Assembly (NCBI GenBank): GCA_900764105.1
Contig: CAAFMS010000007.1
Coordinates: 186,001-250,000, forward strand
Direction: 5' to 3'
DNA from: Clostridia bacterium
Lineage (GTDB): Bacteria; Bacillota; Clostridia; Christensenellales; Borkfalkiaceae
Length of the DNA stretch: 64,000 nucleotides
The translations under genes were made by a program, and so were the position numbers. Below are positions 1 through 8,499 of this stretch, piece by piece (positions within the stretch are counted from its first letter, which is position 1; the number at the start of each line of letters is the position of its first letter). The notes under the pieces were generated by a model. The model was not told the DNA's origin, ran no database searches, and saw only the letters and a list, made by a program, of their open reading frames with translations.

Positions 1-1317
1 ATTATAAGTGTTTACGTTCAAAAATTCGCCCTCGAAAGCAGTCTCCATTTCAAAATAGTAAAGCAATTCGCCTATTGTGAAAGCGTTGATTTCGGGAAGA
101 TTTATCGTATGGTTGACCTTATTTTTTACAGTCAACGCGTATTCGGTCGCTTTTTTCTCCGCGGAAATGAGTTCGTTCATAGTGTGACCGCAAAGGAAAT
201 GCACGTCGGGTATATCTTCGCAACCCTCGGGAATTTTAACTTCCGTTCTGTATTTATCCACCGCAAGGAAAGTAACGACTTTATCGAAAGGACCTTCCGC
301 GTAAAGTTGTACCTGACTATGCTGATCGGTAACGCCGAGAGATTTAACGGGGGTCTGCCCTTCTCTCACGACTTTTCCGTCGTTATCGACTTCTTTTCCG
401 AGCGATTCCGCCCAAATCTGACAATACCAGTCGGCGAAATATTTAAGTCCGTCGGCGTAAGGCATCATCACGGAAATATTCTTGCCGTCTTTCATTGCGA
501 GATACTGCAAAATCGCATTCATCAACGCGGGATTTGCGTATACGTTCTTGTTTCTCGCGACTTTATCCTGATATGCCGCGCCCGCAAGCATTTCGGCTAT
601 ATCTATGCCGAGTACCGCCGCGGGAAGAAGTCCTACGGGGCAAAGTTCGGAAAATCTGCCGCCTACTCCGTCGGGAATGTAGAAAGCCTTAAAGCCTTCC
701 GCTTTCGCAAGTTTGATAAGATTACCCGCGTTAGACGAAGTGGTCGCTATTATGTGATCTTTCGCCTTGTCTCCGAGTTTCTCTTTAAGTATATTATATA
801 TGATGAGATACTGCGTCATCGTTTCAGAGGTCGAACCGCTCTTCGTGATAACGTTGAACACTGTCTTTTCGGGTTCGATAACGTCTAAAAGGGCAGCCAT
901 TCTCTCGGGATCGACGTTGTCCTCGACGTAAAACTTCGGACCTTTTCTGAGTTTCGGGGAAAGATCGTTGTAGTGAAGGTGGCAAAGAGCCTGAAAAACC
1001 GCTATCGGTCCGAGCGCGCTGCCCCCTATTCCCAAAACTACGAAATTCTTCGCCGTCTTGCGGATTTCCTTAGCCGTTTTGTTAATTTCCGCAACGACCT
1101 CTTTCTGATTGAACGGCAAGTCCATCCAACCGAGCCAACCCTTGCCTCTTTCGTCGGCGAGTTTCTTTAAAGCCGCCGCCGCCATGGGTTTCAGTTTATC
1201 TATATCCTTTTTCGTATAACCCTGCTCTTCCCCTACAAACTCGCTCATCATATTGTTGTAGTCGAGCCTTAACGCCATCGATTCTTTCCATTCCTTGCTA
1301 AGATACCTTTTAGCCAT
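1..1317 (-). CDS. pgi: Glucose-6-phosphate isomerase (3' end beyond window)
   Basis: Interconverts glucose 6-phosphate and fructose 6-phosphate in glycolysis, in the cytoplasm. The reading frame is open from an ATG at 1315-1317 to the window edge, giving 439 codons, so only the C-terminal few residues are missing. Sugar-phosphate-binding motifs typical of the family are visible: GIGGSALG (about residues 96-103), SGSTSET (about 160-166) and GGRFSELCPVG (about 219-229), which matches the PGI signature. It is the last gene seen of a long minus-strand run, 14 bp after the TIM-barrel isomerase gene. Family assignment is very secure. Confidence 0.95.
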   Translation of the reverse strand, partial: MAKRYLSKEWKESMALRLDYNNMMSEFVGEEQGYTKKDIDKLKPMAAAALKKLADERGKGWLGWMDLPFNQKEVVAEINKTAKEIRKTAKNFVVLGIGGSALGPIAVFQALCHLHYNDLSPKLRKGPKFYVEDNVDPERMAALLDVIEPEKTVFNVITKSGSTSETMTQYLIIYNILKEKLGDKAKDHIIATTSSNAGNLIKLAKAEGFKAFYIPDGVGGRFSELCPVGLLPAAVLGIDIAEMLAGAAYQDKVARNKNVYANPALMNAILQYLAMKDGKNISVMMPYADGLKYFADWYCQIWAESLGKEVDNDGKVVREGQTPVKSLGVTDQHSQVQLYAEGPFDKVVTFLAVDKYRTEVKIPEGCEDIPDVHFLCGHTMNELISAEKKATEYALTVKNKVNHTINLPEINAFTIGELLYYFEMETAFEGEFLNVNTYN

Positions 1318-1331
1318 TGTTTATACTCCTT

Positions 1332-2123
1332 TTAAAAAACTTTATATTCGATTTCTCTGAGATAGTCGAGACTTTCTTTAATCTCGCTTATCTTGTCGTA
1401 ATCGTTTTTATACGCCTCTATAAGCATATCGCTTTTATAGCCGACGTCTTTTAACCTTTTGAATAGTTCCTCGAAATCGAAGTTGCCTTTCCCCGGCAAC
1501 CTTATTCTGCCGTCGTCTCCTATGTCCGACAGATGAACAGTCTTTATATTTTCGCCGAACGCGTCTATATATTCTCTGTAATCGTACCCCGAAAGGCGAG
1601 CCTGCTTTATATCGAGGGTCGCTTTTAAGTCATCAGAGTATTTCTTCACGTTTCTGAAAAAATCGGGATAGTTGCAAAACGCCCACGAAACGTTTTCGAG
1701 ACATACGCTTATACCGTATTTCTCGGCGATTTTGCAGAGAATTTCAAGCCTCTCGCCCGCCGTTTTATAGTCGTCGTAATTGCCGTTCGGTTTTATTCTC
1801 GCTCTGCCGTGCATGGTGTAGCACTTCGCTCCGAGCGTTTTGCCGACCGTAAGGACTTTTTCAAACCATACCACGGCGTCTTTGAAGGCTCTCGGATTTA
1901 CGGAAAACAATTCGGTCTCAAAATTCATCGTGACGACGTGCAACGAGTGTACGTCGAGGTTTCCCTTTCTTTCGAGCAGCAACTTCCCGTATTCGGGTTC
2001 GTACTCGGAAAAACTTTCCAGAAAAACTTCGCAGACTCTCGCGTCTAATTCGTTTAACGTTACTATCGAGTCCTCGTTGTATTGTCTTAAAAATAAACTT
2101 GCAGTCGAAACGCCTATCGCCAT
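1332..2123 (-). CDS. Sugar phosphate isomerase/epimerase-like TIM-barrel protein
   Basis: A 263-residue protein of the xylose-isomerase-like / AP-endonuclease-2 TIM-barrel superfamily. Candidate divalent-metal ligands sit where the family has them: Glu143 in CLEN, Asp171, His197 in VHLSD and Glu236 in LIEAY. The substrate cannot be told from sequence; family members isomerise or epimerise sugars, keto-acids or inositol derivatives. It starts 2 bp after the clpC stop and precedes pgi, so it is co-transcribed with central carbon genes. Superfamily is clear, reaction unknown. Confidence 0.8.
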   Translation of the reverse strand: MAIGVSTASLFLRQYNEDSIVTLNELDARVCEVFLESFSEYEPEYGKLLLERKGNLDVHSLHVVTMNFETELFSVNPRAFKDAVVWFEKVLTVGKTLGAKCYTMHGRARIKPNGNYDDYKTAGERLEILCKIAEKYGISVCLENVSWAFCNYPDFFRNVKKYSDDLKATLDIKQARLSGYDYREYIDAFGENIKTVHLSDIGDDGRIRLPGKGNFDFEELFKRLKDVGYKSDMLIEAYKNDYDKISEIKESLDYLREIEYKVF

Positions 2124-2125
2124 AA

Positions 2126-4585
2126 CTACCTCGATTTAACGAACGAAGCCTTGCCGTTTTCGGCAAATACGAGAACCTCGTCTCCGGGCTGAATTTGTTT
2201 ATCGAGAATAGCCGAAGCAAGCATATCTTCTATGTGCGTGGTAATAGCCCTGCGAAGCGGCCTCGCGCCGTAGGTTTCGCTGTACCCCGAATCTATAACG
2301 AGGTCAGCCGCGCTTCCCGCGATTTTAAGCCGTATATCGTTTTCGGCAAGCCTTTTTATAAGCGAATCGAACAATATGTCGGTAATTTTTCCGCAGTCTT
2401 CTCTGCTTAAACTATGGAATATTATTATATCGTCGAGTCTGTTTAAAAACTCGGGGCTGAATTTTCTCTTCAACGCCTCGGAAATTCTGTCCTTCATTTC
2501 GTTTTCTCGGCTGTAATCGTTATTGAAGCCGAACGACGGTTTAGCCGAAACGATAGACGCTCCTACGTTTGAAGTGAGTATAATTATCGTATTTTTAAAG
2601 TTGACCGTTCTGCCCTTACTGTCCGTAAGCCTGCCTTCGTCGAGAATCTGAAGCATGAGGTTGAACACCTCCGAATCGGCTTTTTCGATTTCGTCGAAAA
2701 GCACTACCGAATAAGGTTTACGTCTTACCTTGTCGGTAAGAATACCCGCCTCTTCGTAACCGACGTACCCCGGGGGCGCGCCTATGAGTTTTGACACGGA
2801 ATTTTTCTCCATATACTCGCTCATATCCAACTTGATAAGGGCGTTTCTGTCGCCGAACACTATGTCTGCCAACGCCTTCGACAGTTCGGTTTTACCTACC
2901 CCCGTAGGTCCTACGAAAATAAACGAGCCGATAGGTCTGTTGGGGTCTTTTATACACGTTCTCGCCCTCTTTATGGCCCTTGCGACGGCGTTCACCGCCT
3001 CGTCCTGACCAATCACCCTTTCGTGCAGGTCGTTTTCAATGTTTGAAAGTCTTTCGCTTTCGTCCGAAGTAAGTCTCGTGAGCGGAATTTTCGTCCATTC
3101 GGATATTATTTCGGCAATGTCCTCATCCGTTATTCTCGGCGTGGAACCGCTTCGCTCTTCCATCGTTCTTTCGCCTATCGCGAAAAGTTCGTCTTTTGCT
3201 CTCGCTATTTTGTCGAGAAGTTTGTCCCTCTCCCCCTGATAGCCCGCGCCCATACTCGTAACGTACTCCAATTCCGTTTCGAGTTTTTGAATCTGACGAC
3301 CCTTTTCCTTATAATCTTCAGGCGTATAGCAATATTTCAGTCTGGCCTTCGCCGCCGCTTCGTCTATAAGGTCGATAGCCTTATCGGGTAAATTTCTATC
3401 CGTTATATATCTGTCTGAAAGAACGACGGCAGCCTTTATCGCCTCATCGGAAATCGTAACGTTATGATGCGCTTCGTATTTATCTTTGAGACCTTGCAAT
3501 ATGCGAATAGAGTTTTCGACGTTCGGGGCTTCTATCGTAATGGGCTGAAAACGTCTCTCCATAGCCTTGTCGGGTTCAATATACTTACGGTATTCGTCAA
3601 TGGTCGTCGCCCCTATCGTCTGAAGTTCGCCTCTCGCCATCATCGGTTTTAACATTTCCGCTATGTCGAAACTGCTGTCGCCCGTTGCGCCTGCGCCCAT
3701 TATGTTGTGAATTTCGTCGATAAAGAGAATTATATCCCCTCTCTTGACGATATAGTCGATCGCGTCCTTGAAACGCTCCTCGAGTTCGCCTCTGTATTTC
3801 GTTCCCGCTAAAAGTCCCGACATATTAAGCGAAAATATCGTCTTGTTCCTGAGGACGTCGGGAACTTCGCCGTTCGCGATTTCCTGAGCGAGTCCCTCTA
3901 TAACCGCGCTCTTACCAACGCCCGGTTCGCCTATTAACAAAGGACTGTTTTTCGTCCTTCTCGAAAGCGACTGAATAATCTGATTTATCTCTCTGTCCCT
4001 GCCGATAACGGGGTCGAGTTTTCCGTCTTTCGCCTTTTCCGTAAGATCGTAACCGAATTTCTCAAGCGGGTTATCCGTTCTTTCGGACGGTTTTTCGGCT
4101 GTATCGACGCTTTCGTCGGTCTCCTCGGCTTCGTCTTGCGTCTCCTCTTTTTCTCGCCATGCGTAAATCTTTTTCTCTAAAAGACTTACAAGCCCCACCG
4201 TGTTTACGTTCATTCTGCGAAGCAAACTCATGGCGACGCAGTCCTTTTTATTGAGTATGGCAAGAAGAAGATGCTCGGTCGAAATGTACCTCGCCTTCGC
4301 GGCGTCGGCTATCGCTTCGGCGTCTTTGTTGATTACCGCTTTCGCCTTCGGCGTAAAACCGCCCGTTTTATCGTCGTATCTGAACGAATTTTTAAGTTGG
4401 TCGAAATAGTTGTCTTTGTTTACGCCGTATTCCGCAAGGCATTTGCACGCCTCGCACCTCGGTAAACACAAAAGCCCGTAGAGAACTTCTTCCGTTCCTA
4501 CATATCCGAGTTTGTATTTTCTCGACACGATTTGCGAGTTTTTAACGGCGTACAGTACGCCTTCGGTCATCTTGTATTCGTTCAT
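2126..4585 (-). CDS. clpC: ATP-dependent Clp protease ATPase subunit ClpC
   Basis: An 819-residue AAA+ unfoldase that feeds proteins to ClpP. An N-terminal Clp repeat domain (about 1-145) is followed by an acidic linker, AAA module 1 (Walker A GEPGVGKS at 219-226, Walker B FIDE at 288-291), a short middle coiled region (about 415-475) and AAA module 2 (Walker A GPTGVGKT at 559-566). Length and layout match ClpC rather than ClpB, whose middle domain is much longer. The usual Gram-positive partners ctsR, mcsA and mcsB are not next to it; here it lies between galU and a TIM-barrel isomerase gene. Confidence 0.93.
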   Translation of the reverse strand: MNEYKMTEGVLYAVKNSQIVSRKYKLGYVGTEEVLYGLLCLPRCEACKCLAEYGVNKDNYFDQLKNSFRYDDKTGGFTPKAKAVINKDAEAIADAAKARYISTEHLLLAILNKKDCVAMSLLRRMNVNTVGLVSLLEKKIYAWREKEETQDEAEETDESVDTAEKPSERTDNPLEKFGYDLTEKAKDGKLDPVIGRDREINQIIQSLSRRTKNSPLLIGEPGVGKSAVIEGLAQEIANGEVPDVLRNKTIFSLNMSGLLAGTKYRGELEERFKDAIDYIVKRGDIILFIDEIHNIMGAGATGDSSFDIAEMLKPMMARGELQTIGATTIDEYRKYIEPDKAMERRFQPITIEAPNVENSIRILQGLKDKYEAHHNVTISDEAIKAAVVLSDRYITDRNLPDKAIDLIDEAAAKARLKYCYTPEDYKEKGRQIQKLETELEYVTSMGAGYQGERDKLLDKIARAKDELFAIGERTMEERSGSTPRITDEDIAEIISEWTKIPLTRLTSDESERLSNIENDLHERVIGQDEAVNAVARAIKRARTCIKDPNRPIGSFIFVGPTGVGKTELSKALADIVFGDRNALIKLDMSEYMEKNSVSKLIGAPPGYVGYEEAGILTDKVRRKPYSVVLFDEIEKADSEVFNLMLQILDEGRLTDSKGRTVNFKNTIIILTSNVGASIVSAKPSFGFNNDYSRENEMKDRISEALKRKFSPEFLNRLDDIIIFHSLSREDCGKITDILFDSLIKRLAENDIRLKIAGSAADLVIDSGYSETYGARPLRRAITTHIEDMLASAILDKQIQPGDEVLVFAENGKASFVKSR

Positions 4586-4604
4586 GGTTTGTCTTGATTA
4601 TCTG

Positions 4605-5480
4605 TTATTTTACAAGTTCCTTTAAATAGTCTTTGAGTTTGCCTTTAAGTTCTTCGTCTCTCAGTCCGTATTCGATATTTGCTTTTAGGTATCCGAACCT
4701 GTCGCCCATATCGTATCTCGTTCCTTTGAAAACGTAAGCGAGAGCGCCATTTTTATGCGCCTCTTCGTCCAAGGCGTCGGTAAACTGATACTCGTTGTTC
4801 GCTCCCGGTTTTAAATCGTCTATTATTTTGAATATGTCGGGCGAACAAACGTATCTGCCAAGCGGCGCGAGGTCGCTTTTAGCCTCTTCCTTTTTCGGCT
4901 TTTCGGTAACTTTCACCATATTGTAAACGTCGTCTTCGAGTACCTTGTCGTATTCGACGGAAGCGTACTTCGATATTACGTCCATGCTTACCCTCTTGCA
5001 ACCGAGTACGGTCTTTCCGAATTTTTCGTAAACGTCGATAAGTTGTCCGATTACGGGGCGACCCTCGTTATACATAACGTCGTCGCCGAAAAGAACCGCG
5101 AACGGTTCGTCGCCTACGAAATCTCTCGCGAGAGCGACCGCGCTTGCCGTACCGTTCTGAACTTCCTGAATTTTATAGGTAAATTTCGCCATTTTCTCGG
5201 GATATACGACTTCTTTTAAAAAATCGTTTTTACCTTTCTCGGCTAACATCTTTTCAAGTTCGGGCGCGGCGTCGAAATGACTTTCGAGTATCTCCTTTTT
5301 GTAACCGACTATGAAAAGTATATCCGTTATGCCGCTGTTTACCACCTCTTCCGAAATGACCTGCAATGCGGGCTTATTGAGTATCGGAAGCATAGGCTTA
5401 GGCACCGCTTTCGTAAAAGGTAAAAACCTCGTTCCGTAACCCGCTACGGGTATTACCGCTTTTCTGACTTTTTTCTGCAT
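4605..5480 (-). CDS. galU: UTP--glucose-1-phosphate uridylyltransferase
   Basis: Makes UDP-glucose from UTP and glucose 1-phosphate for cell-surface glycan synthesis. The 291-residue protein opens with the nucleotidyltransferase signature AGYGTRFLPFTKAVPK (from about residue 13) and keeps the family pattern through LFGDDV and the EKP segment. Length is normal for bacterial GalU. It lies between rpiB (13 bp gap) and clpC in the same direction, with a purine-rich stretch (GAGGGAATACAG) before its ATG. Confidence 0.94.
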   Translation of the reverse strand: MQKKVRKAVIPVAGYGTRFLPFTKAVPKPMLPILNKPALQVISEEVVNSGITDILFIVGYKKEILESHFDAAPELEKMLAEKGKNDFLKEVVYPEKMAKFTYKIQEVQNGTASAVALARDFVGDEPFAVLFGDDVMYNEGRPVIGQLIDVYEKFGKTVLGCKRVSMDVISKYASVEYDKVLEDDVYNMVKVTEKPKKEEAKSDLAPLGRYVCSPDIFKIIDDLKPGANNEYQFTDALDEEAHKNGALAYVFKGTRYDMGDRFGYLKANIEYGLRDEELKGKLKDYLKELVK

Positions 5481-5493
5481 CTGTATTCCCTCT

Positions 5494-5949
5494 TTATTTT
5501 TTATTTGAATATTTTTCTTCGACCTCGGTTATCTTGGCAAGTCTGGCAACGTGCCGTCCTCCCTCGAATTCGGTCGTTAAAAACGCTTCTACGATTTCGA
5601 GCATCACGCCCGCGCCTATAACCCTTTCGCCGAAAGCGATTACGTTGGCGTCGTTGTGCTTACGAGTCGCTACCGCCGAAAAATGGTCGTGGCAGTGAGC
5701 GCATCTTATCCCCGGAACTTTATTCGCGACGATGCTCATTCCTATTCCCGTACCGCATATAAGAATACCTCTGTCATAGCCGCCGAAAGCGACCGCTTCC
5801 GCGACCTTCTGACCGTATTCCGCGTAGTTGCAGGACTCCTTGTCGTAAGTTCCGAAGTCCTTGTATTCGTATCCGTTTTTCTCTAAGTATTCGATCAGCG
5901 TCGGTTTCAGGTTTATTCCGGCGTGATCGCAACCTATTGCGATTTTCAT
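5494..5949 (-). CDS. rpiB: Ribose-5-phosphate isomerase B
   Basis: Interconverts ribose 5-phosphate and ribulose 5-phosphate in the pentose phosphate pathway. The 151-residue RpiB/LacAB fold shows the N-terminal CDHAG motif (Asp8, His9), the active-site Cys65 in ICGTGIGMSI and the conserved HNDANVIAFGERVIG segment. A GGAG ribosome binding site lies 7 bp before the ATG. Adjacency to tsaC is a conserved Firmicutes arrangement (ywlC and ywlF in Bacillus). It could work with transketolase at 23270. Confidence 0.93.
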   Translation of the reverse strand: MKIAIGCDHAGINLKPTLIEYLEKNGYEYKDFGTYDKESCNYAEYGQKVAEAVAFGGYDRGILICGTGIGMSIVANKVPGIRCAHCHDHFSAVATRKHNDANVIAFGERVIGAGVMLEIVEAFLTTEFEGGRHVARLAKITEVEEKYSNKK

Positions 5950-5976
5950 AGTAATCTCCGTATTTTTTAAAGATTT

Positions 5977-7020
5977 TTACGTCTCATATTTTTTACAGGC
6001 TTTGGATAGTCTGTTCATAATTCCGACGTCAACGTCGCTTCCCGTATCGACCTCGAAAGCGATTAAAAGGTCGGCTGTCTCTTCACCCTCGTGAAGTTTG
6101 TCATAGAGGTTGAATGCGATTTCCTCGGCGGTTTTTCCGAGCGACAAAACGTTGCCTTTTATGTTCTTCGCAGCGGCTTCGTCGCACATAAAATAAGGTC
6201 TTAACCCCTTGCTTTCGTACTCGTCGTAAAGGCTCTGAGCCTTCTTATAGTCGTCTCTTTTAAACAAAGCCGTTTCGCACTTCGGGCAGTAATGCCTGTA
6301 TTTCATACCCGGCGCTCTTATTTTATCGGTCGGTTTATTCTGAGAATACTCGCATTTTCCGACGACGTTTCTTATCATTTCGGCGGTGACAAGCCCGCTC
6401 CGAAGTATTATCGGCGTGTCGGTCGTAATGTCTAAAACCGTGCTTTCTATACCGCCTTTACACTTTCCGCCGTCTAATATCAGCGGTATTTTGCCTTTTA
6501 AATCCTCGTAAACGTGCATTGCCGTTACGGGGCTTGTATGCTTCGACGCGTTTGCCGAAGGCGCGGCTATCGGAACGTCAACCGCCCTCAAAAAAGCCTG
6601 CGCGCCCTCGTCGGACGGTATTCTTATTCCCACCGTGTCGAGACCGCAGGTCGCGACGGGGCTTATCATTCCCTTGCTTCTATAAACCATTGTAAGTGGT
6701 CCGGGCAGGAACGCTTTTCTGAGCGCGTAAACGTAATCGTGTTCTACGGTTACGAGTTTGTCTACGTCGTAATCTTTATGAACGTGAACGATTAAAGGAT
6801 TGTCCGAGGGTCTGCCCTTAGCCTCGAATATTTTCTTCACCGCTTCGTCGCTGTACGCTATCGCGCCAAGTCCGTAAACGGTCTCCGTAGGAAAGCCGAC
6901 TATTTCCCCGTTCAAAATGTAATCTTTCGCAGATTTCAAGGAATTATCGTCGATTTTGAGAACTTTTGTGTTATACGTAAATTCGTTTTTATCGTTATCA
7001 GAAGACGTCATTCGTTTCAT
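5977..7020 (-). CDS. tsaC: L-threonylcarbamoyladenylate synthase (Sua5/YwlC type)
   Basis: Makes threonylcarbamoyl-AMP, the first step of t6A modification of ANN-decoding tRNAs. The YrdC domain (about residues 25-210) contains GFPTETVYGLGA and KGRPSDNPLIVH. The C-terminal Sua5 domain (to residue 347) makes it the long Sua5 form rather than the short E. coli TsaC. I prefer the ATG at 7018-7020, preceded by AAGG with a 5 bp spacer, over the GTG one codon upstream. The start lies inside the end of dnaB (23 bp overlap), implying translational coupling. Confidence 0.92.
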   Translation of the reverse strand: MKRMTSSDNDKNEFTYNTKVLKIDDNSLKSAKDYILNGEIVGFPTETVYGLGAIAYSDEAVKKIFEAKGRPSDNPLIVHVHKDYDVDKLVTVEHDYVYALRKAFLPGPLTMVYRSKGMISPVATCGLDTVGIRIPSDEGAQAFLRAVDVPIAAPSANASKHTSPVTAMHVYEDLKGKIPLILDGGKCKGGIESTVLDITTDTPIILRSGLVTAEMIRNVVGKCEYSQNKPTDKIRAPGMKYRHYCPKCETALFKRDDYKKAQSLYDEYESKGLRPYFMCDEAAAKNIKGNVLSLGKTAEEIAFNLYDKLHEGEETADLLIAFEVDTGSDVDVGIMNRLSKACKKYET

Positions 7021-8485
7021 CACCGCCTTCGTAAGGTACTTCTCCCGCCTCTTCGCCGCCTACGTTGTCGTCTATGTTTCTGAACTCGTGCGGGGTTCTC
7101 TGCGGTCTTTCGGGCGGGACGTCGATATCGTCCGCAAAGCCTACGGGAGGATTTACGAACTTGGAATTTTCGCCCTTGAAGAGAAGGCTGAATCTGTTGC
7201 ACTCTCCCGCTCTGTTTTTCGCAAGTATTATCTGGGCGACGTTCCTCTTGACCTTATTCTGCTCCAACTCTTTTTCTTCGGCTACAAGGTCGGGTCTGTG
7301 TATGAACATAACTATGTCCGCGTCCTGCTCGATTGCTCCCGACTCTCTCAAATCGGAAAGCACGGGTTCCTGTCCCTTTCTGCTCGTAACCTGACGAGAC
7401 AACTGCGAAAGGGCTATTACGGGAATATCGAGTTCCTTCGCTATCATTTTAAGTCCTCTCGATATTTCGGTAATTTCCTGCTGACGGCTGTCGCTCTTCG
7501 TCTGAGCGTTCATAAGTTGAATATGATCGACTACGATAAGGTCGAGCCTGCCCTCACGGCTTTTGAGCCTCCTGCACTTTGACAGAATTTCGGGACAGGT
7601 CGTCATCGAAGTGTCGTCTACGAAAATTCTCGTGTCCGAAAGAATTTTCTTCGAGTTCCAAAGTCTCTGCCAGTCGTCGTCGCCGAGTTCGCCCGAAAGA
7701 GCCTTTTTGTTCGATACGTTCGCAACCGAACACATCATTCTCTGCCCGAGTTCAGCCTGCGTCATTTCGAGAGCGAACACCGCGCATACCGCTTTCTCTC
7801 TTATCGCTATGTTCTCGACGATGTTCATTGCGAACGTGGTTTTACCTATGGACGGTCTCGCCGCAAGGATAATAAGGTTACCTGCGTGAAGTCCGTTCGT
7901 AAGTTTGTCGAGACCCGTAAAGCCCGTCTTTAAGCCCTGAAAGTAGTTCTTATCTTTTTGAATGTTTTCGAATTTTTCGAGTATGCCCGTAAACGTTGTG
8001 TTTATATTCGCGAGCGTACTCGTATCGAGTTCTTCGGATATGTCGTAAACGCATTTTTCGGCGAAAGCCACCGACTTTATATGGTCGGACGAATTTCTCG
8101 CGTCTTCGGAAATTTTATCCGCGCTCCTTATGAGTTTGCGAAGAGTTCCGTCTCTCTTGACTATTTCGAGGTAATAGGCGTAGTTCGCCGCAGACGGAGT
8201 CATTCTCGCAAGGCTCGTAAGATAGTCTATACCGCCCGCCTTGTCCAAAGTAGCCGATTTTTCCAATGCGTCCGAAAGTGTTACGAGGTCTACGGGTACG
8301 TTCGAGGCGAATACGCTCTGCATTCCCGAAAATATCAATTTGTGCGATTCGAGATAAAAATCGCTTTCTTTCAGTTTCGTCATTATCTCGAATTGCAATT
8401 CCATATCGATGAGTATAGACCCGAGTATCGACTGTTCGGCTTCGAGACTATACGGCATCGAATTTGGTTTTACCTGTTGCGGCAT
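6998..8485 (-). CDS. dnaB: Replicative DNA helicase DnaB
   Basis: Hexameric 5'-3' helicase at the replication fork (DnaC in Bacillus nomenclature). The 495-residue protein has the DnaB N-terminal domain (about 10-110), a linker, and a RecA-like C-terminal domain with Walker A RPSIGKTT (210-217) and Walker B LDLIVVDHIQLM (about residue 315). Ile replaces the more common Met in the P-loop, which is conservative. It follows pepF by 14 bp and overlaps tsaC. Its probable loader is the DnaI-like protein encoded divergently at 15913. Confidence 0.95.
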   Translation of the reverse strand: MPQQVKPNSMPYSLEAEQSILGSILIDMELQFEIMTKLKESDFYLESHKLIFSGMQSVFASNVPVDLVTLSDALEKSATLDKAGGIDYLTSLARMTPSAANYAYYLEIVKRDGTLRKLIRSADKISEDARNSSDHIKSVAFAEKCVYDISEELDTSTLANINTTFTGILEKFENIQKDKNYFQGLKTGFTGLDKLTNGLHAGNLIILAARPSIGKTTFAMNIVENIAIREKAVCAVFALEMTQAELGQRMMCSVANVSNKKALSGELGDDDWQRLWNSKKILSDTRIFVDDTSMTTCPEILSKCRRLKSREGRLDLIVVDHIQLMNAQTKSDSRQQEITEISRGLKMIAKELDIPVIALSQLSRQVTSRKGQEPVLSDLRESGAIEQDADIVMFIHRPDLVAEEKELEQNKVKRNVAQIILAKNRAGECNRFSLLFKGENSKFVNPPVGFADDIDVPPERPQRTPHEFRNIDDNVGGEEAGEVPYEGGDETNDVF

Positions 8486-8499
8486 AAAATTATCCTCTG

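Noticed and set aside
109..888. A 259-codon plus-strand open frame at the window start
   Set aside because: It is antisense to pgi, whose minus-strand frame encodes a clear glucose-6-phosphate isomerase.
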